A stretch of 64,000 bases of DNA from Zygnema cylindricum (lineage: Eukaryota; Streptophyta; Zygnematophyceae; Zygnematales; Zygnemataceae): NCBI GenBank assembly GCA_037447655.1, contig JBBHKE010000847.1:1-64000 (forward strand). The letters are read 5' to 3'. Both the position numbers and the translations under genes were made by a program. The notes under the pieces were generated by a model that made no database searches, was not told where the DNA came from, and saw only the letters and a list, made by a program, of their open reading frames with translations. This document shows, in pieces, positions 1-13,424 of this stretch. How positions within the stretch are numbered: the first letter of the stretch is position 1; every line of letters starts with the position of its first letter.

Positions 1-2030
1 TTTTTTGGAAATAATTTTTATTCTAATTTTTCGTACACTCTAATTTGCAAACTGCTTTGTAAAAAGTTTCGGTGCGGAATATCTCCACACTACAATATGT
101 GCATGTACGAAATTGTTCAAATCGTACGCCGTTGCATTTTTTTTTCATTTGCGAATGCCGGAAAATATTTACGCAATTACATGTTAGAGCGATTACGGGA
201 CAGCGTGAATATATTTTCTGTACTTTTCTACTTAAAAAGTACAAAAAAGTACAGCTCTGACAGACCGTACACCACACTATTTACGATGACACTTTATTAA
301 AGGCATGAATCCTATTTTATGGAGCACCTCAAATAACGTGTAGGAACATTTAAAATGTCTAATTCTATTTGAGAATTTGCCCAAAAAAACAGGGTACCTC
401 AATTAGCGACCAACACGCTAATAGCGATTCACGGTGTAGTTGTCAGCTCGTGACAAACCTGACCTTATGTTTGCAGTTTGCACCTGTGTTCGAAAATTGA
501 GCATTCCGTATAGAGGCCGCACGAAATCAGCGCATGGTGGCAAGATTCGGCTTAAACTGAGGGCCCCGGAATAATTGACCGTTGGTCTAGAGTTCGACAA
601 GCTAAAATTTCAAAATTATTAACAATTCATCATTCAGCATTAATATGTATGTCCCTTATAGGAGGATTTGTAGTGTTGTGTAGCGGTAGCCTCTTACCAG
701 TAATGAACATGGACAGTACTTTCTTTTGACATACCGAAACAGATCTATCCATGTACAGGTGGGGGGAAGTTCGTTATGTCCAACGATATATCACTTCCAT
801 ATGTTGATAAGTACAGTAGTTATCGCAATCTTTGACTTAGGGTATGGCCCCATGTGCCAAAGTAAGGGTTTTTTTCTCCTCTCCTCAAAAACTTAGCGAC
901 GTACTGCTACAATTATAGCCTTACAAAGAAATTGCAAAATGTAGAGCACAATTTGCGTCATCTTCGAACTTGGAATGTACCACAAGGTGTTCTCCTGTGT
1001 TATTTGAACCAAGGCCACGTCATCTTCAAACTTTATCTTAAAACACATCGGAGATGTGCTTTAAAATAAAGTAACATCGCCCCAAAAATATACGTAAGTA
1101 TTCGTACTTGTCGAAATTTGAATAGGAGAAAAACACGGTTGATTTTTTTTTCGTTTACATCTTATACGTAAAAAAATTTACAGGGGTCTGACGATTTCAA
1201 TGCCATTTCACGGAAAGGTGCACAATTTTTGAACGCGCCACTAAAGCTCGCGCCTCTCTCACTTTGCTCACCTTGCCTCTATCCTTCACTCCGAACTTCA
1301 CTACTTCGCGACACCAGTGGAGGTATGCACAATGATGAGGATGATCGCACGTGCGCGAGCCAAGTCACGTTGGGAATAATCCAGCTAATGCGCTTGAAAA
1401 AATACTTTTTATTTTGCAGGGGCCCCAAAAATTATATGTCAATTCATGGCGATCGGACGAATAGGAGAGCAAAAGCATATTGATCAACTATGAACATTAC
1501 ACGATGGAAGGTTGTGCGTCTACCATACCACGCAAAAATATGCGACGTACCAAAACATTTAAAAAATCCGATGTGACTTGCGACGTACCAAAAAGTTTAT
1601 AAAAACATGGTGGTGCAAGACAGATTATAAATGTTAACAAACGTCACCGGAATTGTCGGCGTATACATTCAGTACAAAGTTTAGTAACATTTTTGTTGTT
1701 ACGCATTGGTACACTTGAAAATACTATACGAATGATATTCGTTACAATACAAATAAGTTCGTTAAGTTACAATTACATAGGGCCAAATCCTATTGATTGT
1801 TTTAGAGTTTCATTGGTAACACTTTTTCGTACACAATTGATGCGTAGTTAGTACTATAGTTTATAGTAGTGTTGTGTATTGAGAGCCTCTTGCCGATATT
1901 CTACATGCGTTATTTTTTATCTATCGGTAATCAATATGTCGTCGAGGTATATCATCTCAGTATATCGAGAAAGCTCGTATCACGACTAAAATTGTGGTGT
2001 ACATCCCGATAGTTTTTTTGTTTAAAAACA
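1..2030. other. gene-poor AT-rich DNA, possible short TIR element at 262-446
   Basis: No open frame here has family resemblance or convincing splice structure. Two weakly inverted ends, GTACACCACACTATT near 267 and the complement of ATAGCGATTCACGGTGTAG near 421-440, could mark a small MITE-like element; the match is partial. A stretch near 670-715 resembles another near 1865-1910 (both contain AGTGTTGTGTA followed by GCCTCTT), which suggests old dispersed repeats. Confidence 0.4.
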
Positions 2031-2037
2031 AATGAAA

Positions 2038-2099
2038 CCCCCTCCCCCCATCCGCTCCCCACCGAAGCGCCGCGTACGTAGGAGGATGGGGGGAGGGGG
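2038..2099. repeat. perfect 16 bp GC-rich inverted repeat (hairpin)
   Basis: CCCCCTCCCCCCATCC at 2038-2053 is exactly complementary to GGATGGGGGGAGGGGG at 2084-2099, with a 30-base GC-rich loop. It sits alone in strongly AT-rich DNA. The G-rich arm could also form a quadruplex. No neighbouring gene explains it. Confidence 0.8.
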
Positions 2100-4300
2100 A
2101 GGATCTTGCCTACATTTTTTCATACTAAAGCTACACGGACCCCCACCTAACGCTAAATATATCACCATAAATTTTGTTTATCCGCGGGCAACCTATTGGG
2201 CCATTCCCCGTTCGAATATCAAATTTATTGCGATTAGAAAATAGCTCTAAATTTGACACAATACCAAATTGTGATACTTGACTTGACCTATGTAGACTTT
2301 ATAGAATGTAATCTTCTCAAATTTTAGTATCGCACTGTATAGTTATACATTGACACTACAATTATATCGCAATTAAATGTAGATATATACATTTGTATCG
2401 AGAATTACCAATTTATTCATCATAACGCGATGTTACGAGACCCTTTGTTTTCAAAATTCTATAATACTTTAAAGAAATCGTATAAAAGTTAGTGTTAACA
2501 ATAATCTTGGAAGTGTTGTAATCAAAATCAAGACAATATAATAATGCACAAAATATGTATATCCTTACTAAACTGCTTGTTATTACGTACAATTGTACAA
2601 AATAGGTTTTTAAGTAACGACGTCCAAACAAAAAGTGATTGTCAACATCGAAACACGTAGTCACGCTTGACTCTTAGTAATAAGGAAGGGGGAAAATCGT
2701 GCGGATTTGTTTTCACATGTTCGAACTTTGACTGTATGAACACAATATCTATCGACACAATATGAAAATGTGTGTCCATATTAGTGTTACATGTTCACTA
2801 ACGCTATTTTTTGTTAAGGTTGTGTCGTTAAACCACAAAAAAAAAATCATTTTTTGTTACACTATTTTTTTTTTTTGTTAACAGTGATTCGCGTCGTGTT
2901 TTTCAAACTCTTTTTTTGTTTAACGTAAATTGCAAAGTAGACACGCGAAAAAAAAAACCATACAATACTATTAGTGTTCGGTATCCATTTAGACGTCGTT
3001 AAGAATATAAAATAAAAATAAAATGATTAGATTGTTGACATCACATCGTACAAATTTCATTATGTTTTCAAGGTGGACAAACGAAACAAACTATTTAGTG
3101 ACGATGCGCCATTTGGAGTTTGGAAAATTTGATAATAACGTTAAGCGTAAGCCCCATAACGCAATAAGTACAATTATAGATGTGAACGAGTAGTATTTTG
3201 TGACAATGTCAATGGCAAATTGCAACATAATACACCTTGGCAGTTGAAAATACTTATTGTTTTTTAAAGTGTTCATGGAACAAAAACACAATTTTGTTGA
3301 TAAATGGAAACAATGTAAATCGAAAGTGTGGTAATAAAAAAAATTATTTATTAGAAAACCAATAGTTTTTAGTAAAAAAACAAAAACATTAAAATAATAT
3401 TTTTCATAAAAGAAAATAAGTTTATCAATATAATACGGTCAAACCCAAATCGTATGTTGAAGCTAACCATGTAATTTAATAGTCATTTTTATTATGATTT
3501 GTTTTCCAATTATATTGTTTCGAAAATTAGTGAATAAAAAACATGCAAGTTTTAAATAATAATAATAATTTATTAAGTTTCTACATGATTTTGTTGGTTT
3601 TGTTTTTTTTAAGTTTGTTTATACAAAATTTTATACACTATTTACATTTGAATTTCGTTTCATTTGTTTTTCCATATTTTCTTTCTTATATACATATTCT
3701 TTTTATTTTTTAGTTTCATTATTTGTTTTGTGTATTGTTTTATACTTAAAAAACATAAATTACAATAAAGTAAACCTATCAATATCGATGGTATGTTGTT
3801 AGTTTAGGGTGTGGTTCTACATTTTATTCGGTTTACAAATAGTTTTTAAAATCGGATGTTAATAATATTCAACAATAATAGGGGTATTTTTAAGTATTTT
3901 CCGGTTCATATTGGGATTGTTACAACTTTATTTGGACACGGAAAATAACAAATGAAACCGCGGTAATAATCAAGGAATAATAACATACAACAATGTTATA
4001 TAAATTATAGAAAAAATACGAAAAGTTGTTGTGGTTTATCGAAACTTGTTCGATAAGAAAACTTTGTTATACATAAATTAGACTTTATACGACAAATGAT
4101 GATATATAAACTAGATTATGGGTTGTATTTTTTGGTGGTTGATTTTAAATTATAAGGTATAGTTTGAAAATATATATGTCGGTCCGTATCACAACAATAA
4201 TTAATATATTGTAAAAATAAATTCTAACCAACTCAACAAATTTTGTCGCGGCGGCGAGCTCGAGGATCGGGGTGCGGCGGCGATCTCGAGGATCGACGAT
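2100..4300. other. AT-rich non-coding DNA
   Basis: Long A and T runs, with only short chance frames. No splice-linked coding segments, RNA gene or clear terminal repeats were recognised. Confidence 0.5.
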
Positions 4301-4309
4301 CGTCAAGGA

Positions 4310-4920
4310 TCAAAATTGGGGAAAAACAATACGGAAATGTAAAGAAAATATAAAACATATAAAATACAAGACATAAAAGACAATAAACAAAAGACAACAT
4401 ACAAAAAAGGTAAAATACTCAATAGATAAATTACATAAAAGACAATACCACACAAAAAAAGACATAAACAAAACACAAATAACAAAATACTTGAAAGACA
4501 AAAGACATACAAGAGGGAATACATCAATGAAAAAATACATGAAAGGGAGGAAGAGGTAGAAAGCTAGTAGTTAGGGAGGCTAGTGCTCCAGCAACTTGGT
4601 GGGGTGCAGGTGGACCACCATCGTGGTGGGGTGCATATCGACCATCTGACACATGTAAAAGATAAAATGTAGTAACGACAAAAAATCCATAAAATACAAA
4701 ATATAAAAAATTAAAAATGCATAATAGACAACAAAATGAAAGGCAAAATATACAAAAGCCAAAATACAAAAAAGACAGCATGTACAAATGACAACCATTA
4801 AAAACCCTAAAAATACATTGATAAAATACATAAAGAAATCAACAAAATAAAAGAAAGACAAAATAGTTAAGACAAATTAAAACAAAAAAAAATACAAAGC
4901 GCACAAAATACATAAACAAT
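4310..4920. repeat. degenerate A-rich simple repeat (AAATACA / AAAGACA type)
   Basis: The plus strand is dominated by reiterated short words such as AAAATACAAAAGACAA, with almost no long T runs. A more complex GC-richer patch at about 4560-4665 interrupts it. The minus-strand hydrophobic frames across it are products of the low complexity, not genes. Confidence 0.7.
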
Positions 4921-4924
4921 ATAT

Positions 4925-5275
4925 ATTATGGGAATTATTCTACTGTATTAATATGAGTATTATTATATTTGAAATTATAATTATTGTTACAAGTGATATT
5001 ATGACTAAAATAATTCTTATTGAAATTGTTATTACTACTATTATTACTACTCATTTATTATGACCGACATTATTATTACTCCAATTTATTATTACTTGCA
5101 TTAATTATTACACAAATTACTATTGCCAGTATTATTATGACTGAAACTATTGTTACTAATATTAATATTACTAGTATTGATACTACACAAATTATTATTA
5201 CTAGCATTATTATGACTCAAATTAATATGACTATCATTATTATTACTGAAATTTACACTATTATTAATTTTTACC
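4925..5275. repeat. ATT/ACT trinucleotide-type microsatellite
   Basis: Reiterated ATTATT, ACTATT and similar triplets form an imperfect trinucleotide array. The frame running through it encodes only Thr/Ile/Leu repeats. Confidence 0.8.
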
Positions 5276-5469
5276 GCCAAGATTTGAGTTATACCATAAT
5301 GTATTTTTCCCTCTCCACACCAATTAGGGTTTCCTCATTGGGGACAATAATTTGTCACCGACACGGTCACGGGTTCACCGGAACACGAGGTTTGCTTGTA
5401 CACATTACTGGCAATAGCAGTTTTAAAATTCATCACTAATCATAGCATGAGTGTAACCATGATCACTAA

Positions 5470-6028
5470 TTTTTTTCATTTTCGACTTTTGAAACCAGAA
5501 GAGTCTAGGTTTGCTACAAGTTTTATTACGCTCCAGAGGTTATTAGATGTCAAATATAGTATGGAGCGCTTGATGTTTGATGACAAATTTAATGAATGGG
5601 TGGGCAAGCCTATGTATAGGATACAGGGGGTTAAGATTAGGTGCCACATTTTGAGCACGAAATTTTGGGTTAGAGTGATTGAGGCCGTGTCAATTTTAGA
5701 ACATGTGGTATGGTTGATGAAGGAGTGCAATAGAGGTGGCCCGAATGCGGGGAAGGGTTACCACGGTTTTTACGCGATTGGACAGTTTTTGGAGAATTTA
5801 GCTTGCGTTGGAAGAGATAATATTCCTAAGGGCATGCAGATTTTGGAAGAATTGAAGACAACTTCGGTGGCGAGGTGGAAGATGGCACATAGCCCTATTT
5901 ATACAGCCGACTTTGTACTCGATCCGAAGTACCAAAGTCATGCAGATGGGCAACATGCAAACTCGCCAACTATAAAAGGTTTTCAGACAATGTTGGAGAG
6001 GATGTTTCCAAATGTGGCGGAGCAATAA
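5470..6028 (+). pseudogene. hAT-superfamily transposase fragment (DUF659 / RNase H-like region)
   Basis: An uninterrupted frame of about 185 residues carries the conserved block of plant-type hAT transposases: LLKPEESRFATSFITLQRLL (the RFAT-F-L signature), then KFWVRVIEAVSILEHVVWLM, and later SPIYTADFVLDPKYQ, which matches the family's 'H.aA..LnP.y' segment. A typical hAT transposase has 600-800 residues with an N-terminal BED finger and a C-terminal dimerisation domain. Neither end is intact here. The frame stops at 6028 and upstream sequence runs into a trinucleotide repeat. It is a decayed DNA transposon, or possibly one exon of a domesticated copy; the lack of the rest favours decay. Confidence 0.72.
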
Positions 6029-6305
6029 GATGCCCGCGTTCGGTTGTCAAAAGATAGAGGTTTTAAGAGGGTTTATAGTAGAGAAGTAACAAAATCTTGT
6101 GCAAGGAAGATGGAAATGGGGGCAAAGATTTATATCTGCCACCTTTATCTTGCAAAAGGTAGCAGTAAAAATACTTGCACAACACTTAGCTGCTAGCTCC
6201 TATGAGCGGAATTGGTGAACATATGATCATATTCACTCTAACAAGAGAAATAGATTAACGGCTAAATAGGTATGGGTTTTCACTAATCTCAAACTTTAAA
6301 GAAGA

Positions 6306-6638
6306 CTAAGGATGTTAGCTATGAAAAGAACATGATGGCATGGGAAGAAGAGGAAAGGGAGAATGGGGAAGAGGATTCGGACGAAGACATCCTAGAGTTT
6401 GATGTTAGGGAAGAGGATTTAGAGTCAAGATAAATGAGAAAGACATATGTTTTTTTTTTAAAATTAATGTGGCTAAGGATGTTAGCTACGAATAGACATA
6501 ATAGCATGGGAAAAAGAGGAAGGGGAGGTAAAGGAAAAAAAATTCGGATGAAGACGTCATGGACTTCAATGTAGGGGAAGAAGATTTATAGTAGATATAG
6601 ATGAAAGAGATGTATTTCTTTTTTGGATTAATGTGATT
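6306..6638 (+). repeat. tandem duplication of about 167 bp covering the transposase acidic tail
   Basis: Copy 1 begins CTAAGGATGTTAGCTA at 6306 and copy 2 begins with the same word at 6473. Copy 1 has an open Glu/Asp-rich frame to a TAA at about 6432 (residues such as MAWEEEERENGEEDSDEDI), a style common at hAT transposase C termini. Copy 2 has more changes and is not open throughout. It probably belonged to the hAT element just upstream. Confidence 0.7.
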
Positions 6639-7019
6639 GTATTTTTTTTTAGTATTACATATTTTTTATGTCGTGGAATGTTGAATATGAAAAATGTCAT
6701 TTGTACATGGTCTGTGCTTTATTTTTTTGCAGTCGTATGCTGTCTAAGAGATAGAGAGAAAAAACAGTTGTATACTGTGTGAGAGATAGAGAGAGAAGGC
6801 GGCAACGGTTGCCTGTCAAGTTGTATGAGGCAGACGAAATTTTACATTTTTTTTTGCGTTGGTTGAGATTTGAACGTGACACTCCACTACCAGTCGATGA
6901 AGAAATTCCAAAGCGCATATGGAGTGTGATACATATGAAATATTTAAAATTGATTAGCGCTCATTTAACGGATACTTTACAAACTGCGGTATATGTAAAA
7001 TTCATTTCTATGTACGAAA

Positions 7020-8520
7020 TAGTATGGATGAGAATTCATTAACGATTTTAACGATTTTTCCAAATCATTCAATGCGTTCGTTACTTATAATTCACACGTT
7101 TAAATCATGCGTAAAATATGTTTTGAACAACTATGCTTTTATGCATCGTTGTTCACACCGTTTAGTGCGAACGATCCAGTCGCGACGAATTATACATAAC
7201 GAATACATTGAATAATTTGAAAAAATCGCCAAAATCGTTAATGAATTTTTGTCCGTACAGTTTCGTACATATTTGTACGTTCGTACACATTTAAAACTTA
7301 CCGTGCGCAAATAGTATGACGTTGCAATGTCTCTTTTCGAAATTGTTCCGTTTACCGTATAGAAAATACTAATACGTGCAACGTATTTTTTCGTGAATTT
7401 TCCGTAGAAAGCCGTACAATTACCGTAAAATACCATATAGTTTCCATATATTGCCCGTTCAGTTTACCGGACAAAAAGTACATCGCTGTTTTTTGCGATT
7501 TTTTCAACAGTCCCGAATTATATACGTAGCAATCGGAAAAAATGAAAAAAACGCACGATTTAAACAACAATGCTTTTATGTGACGCGTATAGTATGGAGC
7601 AGGCACGTATTCTGATACCTTTTCACACTTTAAGCATAGTTGTTCACGGCGTTTCGTGCGAACGATCTAATCGCGACGAATTATAGGTAACAAACGCATT
7701 GAGCCTTTTGAAAAAATCGTAAAAATCTTTAATGATTTTTCTTTCGTACAACTCCGTACATGTAAACAAAAATAAATTTTACATATCCCGCAGTTTGTAC
7801 ATTTTCCGTACAGTTCCCGTTTTTTTCGCCGTAGTCCGTACAATGTTGGTACAATTCCGTACGTTTCACGTTAAATTTCTGTTCAGTTTACCGGACAGAA
7901 AGTACTACGAAGTGCAACTTATCTTTTAGTCAAATTCCGTACTTTTTGGGTATAAAACCGTACAGTTACTGTACATACCGTACAGTTTCCGTAAATTCTC
8001 TGTTGAGTTTACCGGACAGAAAGTACATCGTGTTTTTTTCCGATTTATTCAAAAGTCACGAATTATACGTTTTAATCGGAAAAAAGGAAAAAATCGCGCG
8101 ATTTGAACAACTATGCTTTTAAGCGACGACATCATAGTTGTTCAAACCGTATTTTTTCTCGCGATTCAAACGCTCGAATAATACGTTGAAATCGGAAGGA
8201 CGATTTGAAAAAATCGTGTGAATCCGCACTATTCCGTACATGGAGAAAAATTTACATGTACCGCATTTTGTACATTTTCGTACAATTTCCGTCTCTTTTC
8301 GTAATAGTTTGTACAGTTTGGTACATTTCCCGTAAAATTCCTGTTCAGTTTACCGGACAGAAAGTACTACGAAGTGCAGCGTATCTTTTCGTCATATTCC
8401 GTACATTTCCTGTAAAGTTGCCGTTCAGTTTACCGAGCAGAAAGTACACCACGTTTGTTTTACGATTTTTTAGAAAGACTCGAATAATACGTAAAAGTCG
8501 GAAAAAAGTCGCCCTTTTTT
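7020..8520. repeat. diverged GTAC-rich repeat field
   Basis: Several sub-motifs recur in order. GTTCAGTTTACCGGACAGAA or a close variant occurs near 7458, 7881, 8003, 8343 and 8423. AACAACTATGCTTTT or a close variant occurs near 7126, 7564 and 8106. Words such as CCGTACA and TTCCGTAC are very frequent. This suggests about three diverged copies of a 440-540 bp unit with internal duplications. No protein signal was seen. Confidence 0.65.
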
Positions 8521-8760
8521 ATGGACTGCATGCTTCTAAAGTTCTAATCCCAACTTCCTTTGAATACGGTAATGACGAATCCGTTTAATTTCTTGTGTTA
8601 ATCACTCCAAATGATTTCCACCTGCTAGCCATCACTTAAGGTTCTGATCGGTGTCTTTTGAACTTCTGTTGGACTATTTCGGTTTCTATTGCTGTCTCCT
8701 AAAACATTTTTCGCACATTTTTGTAGTGGCCACCAGCGCAAGTTTACCAAGAAGGAAACC

Positions 8761-11700
8761 ATGGCTGATAATGACAAGCCTTTCGACAAGGTGACAGGCT
8801 CTGTCCCGGTGAGTCTTCATCCTCCATCTTTTCTTATTATCGTTTTGCTTTTTTTAATGTGTTTTAAAGTTCTTTCCTTTGATCCTTTTGGTAACTGGTT
8901 CTGGAGAATGGCTTGCAGATTGCAGCTGGACCCGACGTCATGCTGCAATTTCAAGGTGAGTGCTTTTGCAATTTTTATTTTATTTCATTTCACTCTATTC
9001 TTTATTTATGTGTGTGTTTGTGTACCTCGTGTAATGTGCGTGTTTACTGTTTAGCACGTGCATTGTTTACAGTAACCATTTAATTAGAATGAGAATGATA
9101 TTTTGACTCCTCGTTGATTTGAAAAGAATGACAATGTTTTTTTAGACCCCACGTTTAAAGCAATTATTGCGATTAGAATAACATTCTTTTTTTTTGTGTG
9201 GACTCCATATTGAATGTTACTTCCTACTTTTGCTATCAGATTCGACTTATGCTGCCGGTGCAACAGCCGGATCTTCATCTGGAAAGCTCGCAAATCCAGA
9301 AGCTCCTCCCCGAAATGTGGATGGTGAGTAACACCATAATCCGTTTCTCTCCTCTCTCCCCTCTTCCCTCGCCCAATCTCTCCTCTCTCCCCTCTCTCTC
9401 TCTCCCTCTTTCTCTCCCTCCCTCTCCCTCTCTCACACGCGCACACACACCCCACATTGAGAAATATCAATCATCAATAGTTTAGCAGCCGGCCTCGTCT
9501 TTTCTCCATTTGTACTCGGTTCAACAGTATTTTACCTTTGTCATTGCAGCTCCAAGTAGTTTGAAGTGCATATACAGACCGATTAGATTTTAGTTTTATG
9601 GTGTATTCCTGTATGATGTTTCATGGTGTTGTATTGGTCTTTATCCATTTGTACCCGGTTCAACAGTATTGTACCTTGTCAGTGTTACATTTGTGCTATA
9701 TGCTATTTCAGATTGTGTTGCTGCAAGTATTCATCCTTTTCTGAGGTACTTGATGTTGCAGATTCTTTCTCCACACCGACACCTGGACAGAGTAGCTCAG
9801 GAGTCCAAGGGAGCTCCAGCAGGTGGGGCATGTTCACAGTGGCGTACTATCGCCCATATTTTGATGTGGACACCATTGACGTGTTGGAGAGAATTCGGGA
9901 TTCATTGCTGCCTTTCCCAAGGTCGAATTTTTTGGAGAAAACGAGTTTGAACCCGGACATGTAAATTTCAAGCCCTGTCTGGAGTCTCTTCCTGTGGCAT
10001 TAACACCGCTATCGTTTAGTTTCTTAAATGTAGAAAAGAAATGGTGTCATCTGTGCAACCTTATGCATCTTGATCTACATTTTTTTGCATTTTCTTTGGC
10101 TTTTTTCTGGAACAGCATCATGTAGTTGTCACGGGAATCATATTGTATGTATGTATGTATATACGCATGCAGGGTTGTTTAGGCAAAGCTTCTCAGTATG
10201 TTATAAATTTGCAGCAGCATTGTTTGACAGCTTATTCAAAGAGACTTGCAGGTTATCTTCTTGCCTTATCCTCGAGTTGACTCTCAAGCATAGTTTACTC
10301 GCTGGATTCGTTTCTCTGCGCTAAGATGTTGGCTGCTTGTGCAGGTATGGGCCATTCTGGATTTGTACCACATTGATTTTCGTGACAGGCGCTCTGGGCA
10401 ATTTGTCGGCTTACCTTAGTCATGCCACTAGTGACTCTCCCGCGAAGAAGTGGGATTATGACATCAATAAAGTTTCCTGGGCGGCAGCTATGTTCTACGG
10501 TTATGTCGGGGCTATTCCCGTGGGCCTCTACTTCCTCCTGAGATACATGCATGTATCCTCGGGTCTCGTACAGCTTTGGTGCCTTTATGGCTACTCTCTC
10601 TTTGTGTTCATTCCAACCTCGGTAAGTGGTCAACCCTGTCCTCATTTTAGGAGCATGTTATATGCATAAAGTGTCAGGGTTACATGAAGTGCCCATACAC
10701 GATGAATGCTGAATGCAACAGACAAATTCAGTGCCTACTCACAAGTTCGGTATCACTGGCGACACTGGCCCCTAATTAGTGTGGTTGCACAGAAGAATGT
10801 ATGTTTTTTATACAAAATCGTTCAGTCCTCTGTATGATTACTATGCTTACTGCTGGTAACGCCAATTACAGTGTGCGTATCATTCCCTTGTTAGTATCTT
10901 AACTAGTGGACTTGCAAATCCATTGCAAGTTTATTGCCAACGTCCAATGTTCAGTTCCATACTACTTAGAAAGTCCTGTCATTTTCTCTACTGTGGTGTT
11001 TCTTGAGAAAACCATGGATTTTGGAAAGTCTGAAGAACGTTTACAGCCATTTAGCTGGCAGGCGGCTTGATATAGTATTGAAGTTTCCCATGGATTATTT
11101 CTGCAACTACAGAAGAAATGAGATCCAACATGAAAGAATGATTTCAGCCCTGTTGGAAAGAATAAAAGGAAATCAAGGTATTAAAGTAGACTAATAGGGC
11201 ATTGTAACAGAGAGGTTAATGCTGGTTACATTCTGTTGTGAAATGTCCAAGAGAAAACTAAAACGCTGTGTTAGCGGTTCTGTGATTTTGGTTATTTTGA
11301 CACATGGTCAAAGCTGAAAGTATGTTGGTTATTTGCGTTTTGTTCAAAGTTTGAGGACTGCAAGTATGGAGTCAGATGTTTGTTTTATCTGATAGGTGAA
11401 CAGTTAAAACTGGATCATTGTTTTCAAGCTTAGCTACTGTGCTCGTACAATACGATTTACAGTAACTCATAGGTAATTTTTTATCATAATGCTGACTCTG
11501 CGATGGTGGATCGGACATTCTCTTTGGCATAGTGAGGGTTTAATAAGTGTCTTGATTCAGAAGTTAATGACTCCGTTTGACATTTGTCAGCAAATTCCTA
11601 AGATTTTGCTTCAGGCAAAACTTTGGATCCAGTTCCGTGCAAATTCTTGATGGTTAGATTACGGGTTTGGCGCTATTGGAACATTTCCGGTTCATAACGT

Positions 11701-13424
11701 TTTGAAAAACGCGATGAATTTTCAAAATAGACCTGCCGAAGCTCAATGATTGGGATAGACGCAGGAAAAAAAAAAGCGCGATACACTGAAACTACCTGTG
11801 AAAATTCTGAGAAACATTTTTTAGCCATCCCAAAATAGTAAAACGATTTAATATGGGAGTTGATCTCGACAAAACTGTCAGACGCGTGGAAAAGCTGGAA
11901 AAAAATGTTTTTCACATACTTCCATTCTTTCTGTGCTTTTTTTTTTATTTGTACTGGCCATGGGTCGAATTCTGATTGGCCAGAATTATGATACAGGTCA
12001 CACAATGAACCGTTTATGATCTAGAAATGTACCTCAACCCTTTATCTGTACATCAGGTTATATATACGATGTATCCATATATGCAAAATTTGAAGATTAA
12101 GTGTGTGACCAAATGTTTCCATCAATCATGATGGCATATAGCACACTATCAATTTGATGAGCAACAAGGCCTTCTACGAGAAGATGTTTTTTACCTTGAA
12201 CATTTTAGCTGAGCCTGATGTTTGAGGAAAATTGATTCTATCAGTCGATGTAGAATTCAAAAGAAGCACTTACAACCATTCTGTGCATAAATACGTGCCT
12301 CTTTACCTGACCTCGGCGAGTTAAAACCAATGTTGTTGAAATTGTTATTCAAATACTGTCCTCGGCATATACGGGAGCTGAATATGGTCACTGCTATGTG
12401 AATATCTCCAGTGTATTACCTTTACAATACTTGGGCATGTCATGTCATGTCCTGTGTGTCCGTAGTTACAGAGTCTTTATGTATTTTACTTCCGCAATGC
12501 TCAGTCATCGACTTGTTATTCCCCCTTGCCATCCCGCTTTTTTTATAATCAACATCTACCTTTATTTCTTAATGAACAGGTTTAGCACCTGTCTTTTTGG
12601 TTCTTTCACTTTTTTTGGAGGTATTGGCGTATTCGTCTGGCCCACTTATGAATGTTGACAGAAAGAATTACTAAAGACTTAGGTGAAACAATGAAGATGA
12701 GAGGTTCAGTGTGGTTATGATGCACACACTTTCTTTGCTGTACTCTGTTCTTGTAATTGCGCACGTTTTCTGGAAACTCACTTCCCTCTGAGAGGATGTT
12801 GCATATGTAGAAGTGGTTTATAGCAATAGGTACTTTTTGCATTGTTGAAATGACGCCTCAATTGCCTCGGTGGAAAAAAGAAGTCAACTTTGGGATAAAA
12901 AATGTTAGAAGTGAATCATAGCCATCGCCCTTTCTTGGAGTAAAGTGAAAACTTGTTTGTTGTTCAATAACGGCTGTGTGTTTTGTCTTTTCTTTCAATA
13001 AGTGAACAGTTTTAGAACCATCTATGCTATGCTTCCAAGTACATTTCCACCTGTTTTGTCCTGCTACGAGACATTTGTCTATCAATTGGTATTATTTCTT
13101 CGTTGTTTTTCCTCTGTTCACAGGATTTTAAATTTCACGCCTAACATTCTTTATTTATTTTAACATTTTGCTTTTGATTTTCTTTTTACTGTGGATGTTT
13201 TGCAGTTCCTATCTGTCATCCCGCTTGACATTGTTAGGTGGATTGTCGTTCTACTGGCTACTAGTTTGTCTGCCGCCTTTCTGGGCACAAACCTTAAGAC
13301 ACAAATCGCAGTGGCTCAAGATTCCTGGCTCGCGGTAGTAGGTGGGGCAGTGGCCCTCCAGGTTTTACTGGGCATTGTGTTGAAGCTATATTTTTTTACT
13401 TACTTTCACCCATCTTCGCTGTAG
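8761..13424 (+). CDS. YIPF1/YIPF2-like Yip1-domain Golgi membrane protein
   Basis: Six exons join in phase to a 287-residue protein: 8761-8808, 8919-8955, 9240-9323, 9762-9960, 10345-10621 and 13206-13424. All introns are GT-AG. The ATG lies in a good context (ACCATGG). The N-terminal third is polar and Ser/Gly/Pro-rich. YYRPYFDVDT and RIRDSLLPFP follow near residues 80-110, then the family hallmark YGPFWICTTLIFV at about 124-136, and YGYSLFVFIPTS. About five membrane segments fill residues 125-282. Yip1-domain proteins act with Rab GTPases in ER-Golgi and trans-Golgi traffic; this layout matches YIPF1/2 rather than YIPF5. Length is near that of animal homologues (about 300). Intron 5 is the longest at about 2.6 kb. 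Confidence 0.93.
9344..9436. repeat. CT-rich microsatellite inside YIPF1-like intron 3
   Basis: Reiterated CTCTCTCCC-type sequence begins about 20 bases after the 5' splice site at 9324 and ends in a short CACACA run. It is pyrimidine-rich on the coding strand. Confidence 0.85.

Noticed and set aside
4303-4861. Hydrophobic minus-strand frames resembling membrane proteins
   Set aside because: Produced by A-rich simple sequence read on minus (Phe, Leu, Tyr, Cys); no family pattern.
6779-7042. 87-codon frame after the hAT remnant (contains LHFFLRWLRFERDTPLP)
   Set aside because: Could be a further transposon piece, but no motif is diagnostic.
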